Shown in pieces: positions 7,497 to 13,285 of a stretch of 13,285 nucleotides of DNA. The stretch is taken from positions 50,915 to 64,199 of the forward strand of contig JAWQFJ010000518.1 in NCBI GenBank assembly GCA_034096865.1, in the 5' to 3' direction. A model generated the notes under the pieces. That model did not search any database. It was not told where the DNA came from and worked only from the letters and a program-made list of their open reading frames with translations. How positions within the stretch are numbered: the stretch's first letter is position 1; every line of letters starts with the position of its first letter. This stretch comes from Theodoxus fluviatilis. Lineage: Eukaryota; Mollusca; Gastropoda; Cycloneritida; Neritidae. The translations under genes and the position numbers were made by a program.

Positions 7497-7784
7497 CGTG
7501 TCGTCCACGAGCATATCCTCTGTGCTGCATGCCTGAAAAAGAAAGAAAAATTCATTTTAACGGACGAAGATCAAACCTCGAATGATTTCGATTACTGACG
7601 GAGTGACCCGAGGTCAGGTCAGGGCGACAGCAAGTTGTTTTCGGCTGCCTGGTTTTCGCGTCGGTAGCGAGTATTGACAATCAACAGATAATCTGTCGTT
7701 TTCAACGACGCACAGCCAACCTACCTCATTCTCGGCAGCAACTTCCATGCGCCTCCATGGATCTGCCAACTGGGCCAGAGGCAT
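7497..7784 (-). CDS. RPS6KA: Ribosomal protein S6 kinase alpha (RSK), first two coding exons
   Basis: RSK kinases are cytoplasmic and nuclear Ser/Thr kinases activated by ERK and PDK1. Coding exon 1 runs from 7784 to 7725 (20 codons): M-P-L-A-Q-L-A-D-P-W-R-R-M-E-V, then A-A-E-N-E. The first ten residues match my memory of the vertebrate RSK2 (RPS6KA3) N-terminus. A donor GTAGGT starts at 7724; the 192-bp intron (7724-7533) ends in a strong pyrimidine-rich acceptor (TTTTTCTTTCTTTTTCAG). Exon 2 is 36 nt (7532-7497), phase 0, encoding A-C-S-T-E-D-M-L-V-D-D-T, followed by donor GTAAGA. An in-frame TAA lies 33 nt upstream (7817-7815) and A is at -3, supporting this ATG. Kinase domains lie outside the window. 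The paralogue within the RSK group cannot be settled from 32 residues. Confidence 0.8.
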
Positions 7785-7874
7785 CTTGGGGCTGAACAGC
7801 GGAATTTTGACAAGTTAAAACCGGAAAATTTCTCTTTCACAACTTCAGTTGATAGTTTTGACCCTCTCGCCGAC

Positions 7875-7886
7875 CAATATGGCGGC
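7875..7886 (-). promoter_or_regulatory. YY1-like element in the RSK 5' region
   Basis: On the minus strand this reads GCCGCCATATTG, close to the YY1 consensus (core CCAT in a GCCGCCATnTTG context). It lies 91-102 bp upstream of the RSK ATG in CpG-containing, TATA-less sequence. YY1 sites at this distance commonly sit at or just after transcription starts of housekeeping genes. The start site itself is not visible. Confidence 0.45.
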
Positions 7887-7889
7887 TGT

Positions 7890-9336
<1,447 letters not shown>

Positions 9337-9536
9337 TTCTGTCCTCGGTTCCCCTCTCCCTCCCCTTATATCCCGCTGTTATCTGTCATCGCGGCCACTC
9401 CTCTCCTGTTGCTGCGCCAGGCTGGACACTGGCTGGCATTGTTGTCTCCAAGAGGTCAGTTTTTGGAGCAGCCAGATTGTCAGCACCCACCCACACCTCT
9501 CTGACCCTCTGTTTTTTCTCCATCGTTACCCCCCTC

Positions 9537-11003
9537 TAATCCCAGGGGAACTCATCCAGGCAGGAGGCACGCAATGATCGATGCTGATGATGCACTCACA
9601 AAGATCTGTAATAAGATCTGGCAGACGGGAGATTGGCCAACCCCGTTGACACAGTCCCTAGTGATTACATTGCCCAAGAAAGGAAACCTGCAAATGTGCC
9701 AGAACTACCGCACAATCAGCCTAATCAGCCATCCCAGCAAGGTCATGCTGAAAGTACAGCTGAACAGATTAAAACCTCAGGCAGAGAAAATCATTGCTGA
9801 AGAGCAGGCAGGTTTCAGACCAGGAAGGAGCACCACCGAACAGATCTTCAATCTGAGAGTCCTGTGTGAGAAACATCTACAACACCAACAAGATATGTAC
9901 CATGTCTTTATAGACTTTAAGAAAGCATTTGACAGAGTCTGGCATCTGCGCTGTGGGCCACAATGAGAAGCTACAACATCAGCTCCAAGATCATCAAATG
10001 TCGTCGAACATCTCTATGACAGAGCGACCAGCGCAGTCCTGTTCAATGGTTCAATGGTATCACAGGCGAATAGTTCCGGACAACGGTCGGAGTCAGACAG
10101 GGCTGTCTACTCTCCCCCACACTCTTCAACCTCTTCCTCGAAAGGATAATGAATGATGCCCTAACAGACCACGAAGGATCAATCCGCATCTGTGGCAGAA
10201 AGATCACCAACTTACGGTTTGCTGATGACATTGATGGATTAGCAGGAAGTGAAGAGGAGCTGACTAGTATTGTCGAGCACCTGGACAAGACCTCACAGGC
10301 ATATGGCAAGGTGATGACGAACAACCCTCGGGGCTTCAAAATGGAAATCAAAGTGAAGGGCCAACAACTGGAAGCTGTGAACAACTTCAAATACCTGGGA
10401 TCTATTGTGACTGATAAAGGGTCCAAACCAGAGATACTGTCCAGGATAGCACAAACAACAGCAGCATTGGCAAAGTTGAAGCCAATATGGAGTGACAGAA
10501 ATATCACTCTCTCGTCGAAGATTAGGCTCATGCGCACGCTGGCCATCTCCGTATTCTTGTATGCATGCGAGTCCTGGACACTCACATCTGAACTACAGAG
10601 ACGGATACAAGCCTTGGAAATGAGATGCTACCGCAAGATTCTGAACATCTCATATAAAGACCATGTCACGAATGAGGAAGTCAGCAACAGGATCAGGTGA
10701 ACATTTGGACAGTACGAAGACCTGCTCTCAATAATGAAAAGCAGAAAGCTGAAGTGGTACGGTCACGTGTCAAGAGGCAGTGGGCTGGCCAAGACCATCC
10801 TGCAAGATACCGTACCAGGTGGGAGAAGGAGAGGCATGCAGAGAAAGAGGTGGGAAGACAACATCAAAGAGTGGACAGGCTTGACCTTTGCTGACTCACA
10901 GCGAGCCACAGAGGATAGAGATCGATGGAGGAAGATATTGTCCGAAAGTCATCAGTGGTGCCTCAACAACCCATCTCAGGGTTAAGAGACTGAACTGAAC
11001 TGA
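9537..11003 (+). mobile_element. 5'-truncated non-LTR retrotransposon (LINE), degenerate
   Basis: A copy of a non-LTR element carrying reverse transcriptase remains (9574-10985), a very short 3' untranslated region and a short tandem tail (ACTGAACTGAACTGA). It is flanked by ACCCCCCTC on both sides (9528-9536 and 11004-11012), a 9-bp target duplication. The 5' end lies inside the RT region (the frame opens at G-E-L-I-Q-A-G-G), so the endonuclease and early RT are missing. The protein is of the kind often annotated as endonuclease-reverse transcriptase or craniofacial development protein 2-like. The tandem-repeat tail suggests an RTE-like group; I am not certain of the clade. Confidence 0.85.
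9574..10985 (+). pseudogene. reverse transcriptase of the LINE, broken by frameshifts and stops
   Basis: The first frame (9574-9966) encodes I-W-Q-T-G-D-W-P-T-P, L-P-K-K-G-N, N-Y-R-T-I-S-L-I, Q-A-G-F-R-P-G-R-S-T-T-E-Q-I and F-I-D-F-K-K-A-F-D-R-V, with the motif A aspartate at 9913-9915. Frame changes follow near 9946 (apparent 1-nt loss) and near 9998. The tandem TTCAATGG at 10043-10058 causes another shift, and a TAG at 10071-10073 interrupts G-E-*-F-R-T-T-V-G-V-R-Q-G-C. From there one frame runs to 10985 with F-A-D-D (10218-10229), F-K-Y-L-G-S-I-V, C-E-S-W-T-L and H-V-T-N-E-E-V, then TGA at 10698-10700, then W-Y-G-H-V-S-R and R-W-E-D-N-I-K-E-W-T-G. About ten residues appear missing before K-V-M-T-N-N. 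It is not functional. Confidence 0.85.
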
Positions 11004-11176
11004 ACCCCCCTCGATCTCCTCTTCCACCGGAAAAGAGAACTTCCGTGCTTTGTCTAAAAGGGAGGAAGGGAGGGATTTGCGTTTATTCTAAACAGTTCTA
11101 GTGATTTTCGTGCTTAATGGCCTTACATATCCTACAAAGGCTGAGAGGCTGTAAAACAATATCCATCTATCCATTC
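11004..11176. other. unique flank containing dispersed repeat copy 2
   Basis: Begins with the right target duplication (11004-11012) and continues as ordinary sequence to the GT microsatellite. Positions 11096-11157 on the minus strand are the second copy of the 61-62-bp dispersed repeat also found at 1617-1677. Both share GTTTTAC, GCCTTTGTAGG and ATCACTAGAA, at about three quarters overall identity by hand. Confidence 0.5.
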
Positions 11177-11241
11177 CGCGCGCGCGCATGTGTGTGTGTG
11201 TGTGTGTTTGTTTGTGTGTGTGTGTGTGTGTGTTTGTTTGT

Positions 11242-11282
<41 letters not shown>

Positions 11283-11604
11283 TTTGTTTCCGTGTGTGTG
11301 TGTGTGTGTGTATGCCTCCGCGCGTGCCCGTGTGTGTGTGTGTGTGTGCGTGCGCGCGTGTGAGCGCGCGCACGCGCCAGTCTCTGACGCAGTCTCTATC
11401 TCGACCTCTTTTTGCATGAATGTATGTATGTATGGATGCATGTATGTATGTATGTATGTATGTATGTATGTATGTATGTATGTATGTATGTATGTATCAG
11501 TCTGCCTGCGTGTGTGTGTTTGTGTGTGTGTGCGTGCGTGTGTGCGTCTGTCTGTCTGTCTCTGTGTATGTGTCTGTGTGTGTCTGTGGGTCACTGTGTG
11601 TGTG

Positions 11605-11647
<43 letters not shown>

Positions 11648-11696
11648 CAGTGTGTGTGTGTGTGTGTGTCTGTCTGTATCTCTCCCCCACCCCACC

Positions 11697-11754
<58 letters not shown>
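11177..11754. repeat. compound (GT)n / (ATGT)n microsatellite, about 580 bp
   Basis: Starts as CGCGCGCG, then long (GT)n blocks broken by TTTGTTTG and TTTCC interruptions. An (ATGT)n tract of about 80 bp lies at 11419-11497, followed by more (GT)n with TCTG steps and a final pure GT run to about 11754. Repeat blocks separated by GTTTGTTTCC (near 11230-11292) recur, indicating internal block duplication. All large open frames here (poly Cys-Val, His-Thr, Met-Tyr-Val-Cys) are by-products. Confidence 0.97.
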
Positions 11755-11958
11755 TTTTCGTGTGTGCATAAGGCATCACATCTCTTCTGGGAGCGGTCGT
11801 CATGGGTTTTCCTCCAGTCCCAGATGCCATGCTAAACTCATTCAGTGTTCACGCTTGATATGAAGTTTGACACCTCCACGCGATCTTGGAGAGGGAATCT
11901 TATGGAAGAATGCAAAATTGATGAGGATGAGAGAGGGCCTTTTGTTGTCACACATTTA
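11755..11958. other. short unique spacer, nothing recognised
   Basis: About 200 bp of ordinary-complexity sequence between the GT and AGT arrays. No coding or RNA signal was found. Confidence 0.5.
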
Positions 11959-12354
<396 letters not shown>

Positions 12355-12512
12355 TGGTGTAACAAGATGGCAGAGCCCTATTCTGGGATAATGGCTGCTC
12401 CCACTTCCTGCCCTGTCTGCTGTCCTGCCAGCATCATGCTGCCCTGCTTCTTCGCCTTTCCTACTTCCCCACAGTCTCAGACTCCAGACATGTCCCCCCG
12501 AGGCTGGCATCC

Positions 12513-12740
12513 CACACTTGGCCACTCTTGGACAGGCAGTGCCCTGTCCTACCCCCCAGCCTCCCATGCATTCCTGTCCCCCCTCCTCTCTGTCCTGGGC
12601 TATGGATGTCAACACTGCTGCCCTGCCCGTACGCCAGATCTAGGCATTCCAGCATGCCCCGCTCTTGGAGACCTGGTGCCCTCTCCTACCCCCCCACCTC
12701 CCATGCATTCCTGTCCTACACCCCCCCCCCCTCTCTTCCT
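12513..12740. repeat. diverged 137-bp tandem duplication, C-rich
   Basis: Two related segments contain CTCCCATGCATTCCTGTCC at 12561 and 12698, offset 137 bp. Each is preceded by a CTCTTGGA...GTGCCCT-type stretch and a C run, and followed by C runs. The copies have diverged by substitutions and C-run length changes (13 C at 12720-12732 as assembled). Confidence 0.7.
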
Positions 12741-12754
12741 CCCATGGTCTATCC

Positions 12755-12895
12755 TTCCGGCACCGCGTCCTTTTTGACTCCTTCCCGGAACCCGACGTGT
12801 TCCTGTTTGAACGCATATATCGAGATGACCACTTGTGTTTGGCCCGATTTGGAGAGTTAGAGATTTCCAGATTTGGAGATTTCCAGATTTTCTGA
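12755..12895 (+). CDS. candidate 3' coding fragment, unknown protein
   Basis: An open frame ending at a TGA stop (12893-12895) encodes F-R-H-R-V-L-F-D-S-F-P-E-P-D-V, F-L-F-E-R-I-Y-R-D-D-H-L-C and L-A-R-F-G, which looks protein-like compared with the C-rich repeat before it. The last residues overlap a short direct repeat (GAGATTTCCAGATTT twice, 12850-12890). A poly(A) signal (12954-12959) follows 59 bp after the stop. No ATG or clear acceptor precedes the coding-like part. I do not recognise it. It may be the terminal exon of a host gene, or the end of a retroelement ORF, since an ACTG-type tail follows. Confidence 0.28.
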   Translation, partial: FRHRVLFDSFPEPDVFLFERIYRDDHLCLARFGELEISRFGDFQIF

Positions 12896-12953
12896 TAGGT
12901 GATTTTAGGATTGCTGTTTTTAGATCAGATTTGTCAGACTGTATGATGCGGCC

Positions 12954-12959
12954 AATAAA
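12954..12959 (+). promoter_or_regulatory. AATAAA poly(A) signal
   Basis: AATAAA in GGCCAATAAAAGAGTCTTTG, 59 bp after the stop of the open frame ending at 12895. It is followed by GGGAACTGACTGACTC, which could be a short tandem tail of a retroelement. Confidence 0.35.
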
Positions 12960-13080
12960 AGAGTCTTTGGGAACTGACTGACTCTATATTAGGATCTTTG
13001 ACTATATCCCTCTGTGTCTCCGCTTCCCATCGCTTCGGAGGTAGAGGAAAAGTTTTCATCCTGCCTTTTGTAGCGCCGGC

Positions 13081-13093
13081 GACCACGCTGGTC
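13081..13093. repeat. short perfect inverted repeat
   Basis: GACCACGCTGGTC: 5-bp arms (GACCA / TGGTC) around a 3-base loop, directly before the 27-bp array. Too short to call a terminator or element end. Confidence 0.4.
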
Positions 13094-13096
13094 GTT

Positions 13097-13285
13097 GGTG
13101 CTACCAGTTTCTATAGTACATTTGGTGCCACCAGTTACTATAGTACATTTGGTGCCACCAGTTACTATAGTACATTTGGTGCCACCAGTTACTACAGTAC
13201 ATTTGGTGCCACCAGTTACTACAGTACATTTGGTGCCACCAGTTACTACAGTACATTTGGTGCCACCAGTTACTACAGTACATTT
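13097..13285. repeat. 27-bp tandem repeat array (7 units, runs off the window)
   Basis: Units start at 13097, 13124, 13151, 13178, 13205, 13232 and 13259 and read GGTGCCACCAGTTACTACAG followed by TACATTT. Unit 1 has two extra changes (GCTACCAGTTTC). Units 1-3 carry CTATAGT and units 4-7 carry CTACAGT, so the variants are ordered along the array. A 27-bp period preserves frame, giving a 9-residue repeat (M-Y-C-S-N-W-W-H-Q on the minus strand, G-A-T-S-Y-Y-S-T-F on plus). The array reaches the window end and probably continues. Confidence 0.95.

Noticed and set aside
10043..10585. A 180-residue minus-strand open frame
   Set aside because: It is antisense to the LINE reverse transcriptase frame (FADD, CESWTL), which is clearly the real coding direction.
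11088..11863. Large overlapping open frames (Cys-Val, His-Thr, Met-Tyr-Val-Cys)
   Set aside because: They are translations of GT, CA and ATGT repeats in several frames on both strands.

Overview
This is a stretch of animal nuclear DNA, most likely from an invertebrate and plausibly a gastropod or other mollusc. The species call is inference; nothing in the window names one. The eukaryotic signs are clear GT-AG introns, non-LTR retrotransposon and DNA-transposon remains, very long dinucleotide and trinucleotide microsatellites, and an N gap. There are no operons, and almost every long open frame is a by-product of a simple repeat.

The one host gene I recognise lies on the minus strand at about 7.5-7.8 kb. 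It is the start of a ribosomal protein S6 kinase alpha (RSK, RPS6KA) gene: a 60-nt first coding part (7725-7784), a 192-bp intron, and a 36-nt second coding exon (7497-7532). The next donor opens an intron running towards lower coordinates, and the kinase domains are not in the window. A YY1-like promoter element lies about 90-100 bp upstream of the ATG.

The most structured object is a hAT-like DNA transposon at 3184-5794. It has 17-bp perfect terminal inverted repeats, a matching 5-bp target duplication (CTATT), a minus-strand transposase remnant and a putative poly(A) signal. The remnant is an N-terminal exon joined directly to the C-terminal dimerisation region, with the catalytic middle missing and the reading frame broken. 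The element also carries a 509-bp near-identical internal duplication (4284-4792 and 5055-5563, one mismatch) whose second copy begins immediately after a 3-base N gap. This looks like an assembly or haplotype artefact, so the true element may be about 1.84 kb.

A second mobile element, a 5'-truncated non-LTR retrotransposon, occupies 9537-11003. It has a broken reverse transcriptase, a short (CTGAA)n tail and a 9-bp target duplication. An older LINE 3' end lies at about 1084-1483, ending in (ATT)n.

The rest is repeat-rich: a 40-bp array at the left edge (1-498), a 34-bp minisatellite (1663-1800), a 52-bp duplication (1910-2013), CT/CA compound microsatellites (6384-6606), CT (9229-9331), GT/ATGT (11177-11754), AGT (11959-12354), a diverged 137-bp duplication (about 12513-12740), and a 27-bp array at the right edge (13097-13285). 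Several low-confidence exon-like fragments (829-930, 1818-1979 minus, 2042-2132, about 12755-12895) are listed as candidates only. I found no tRNA, rRNA or CRISPR array.
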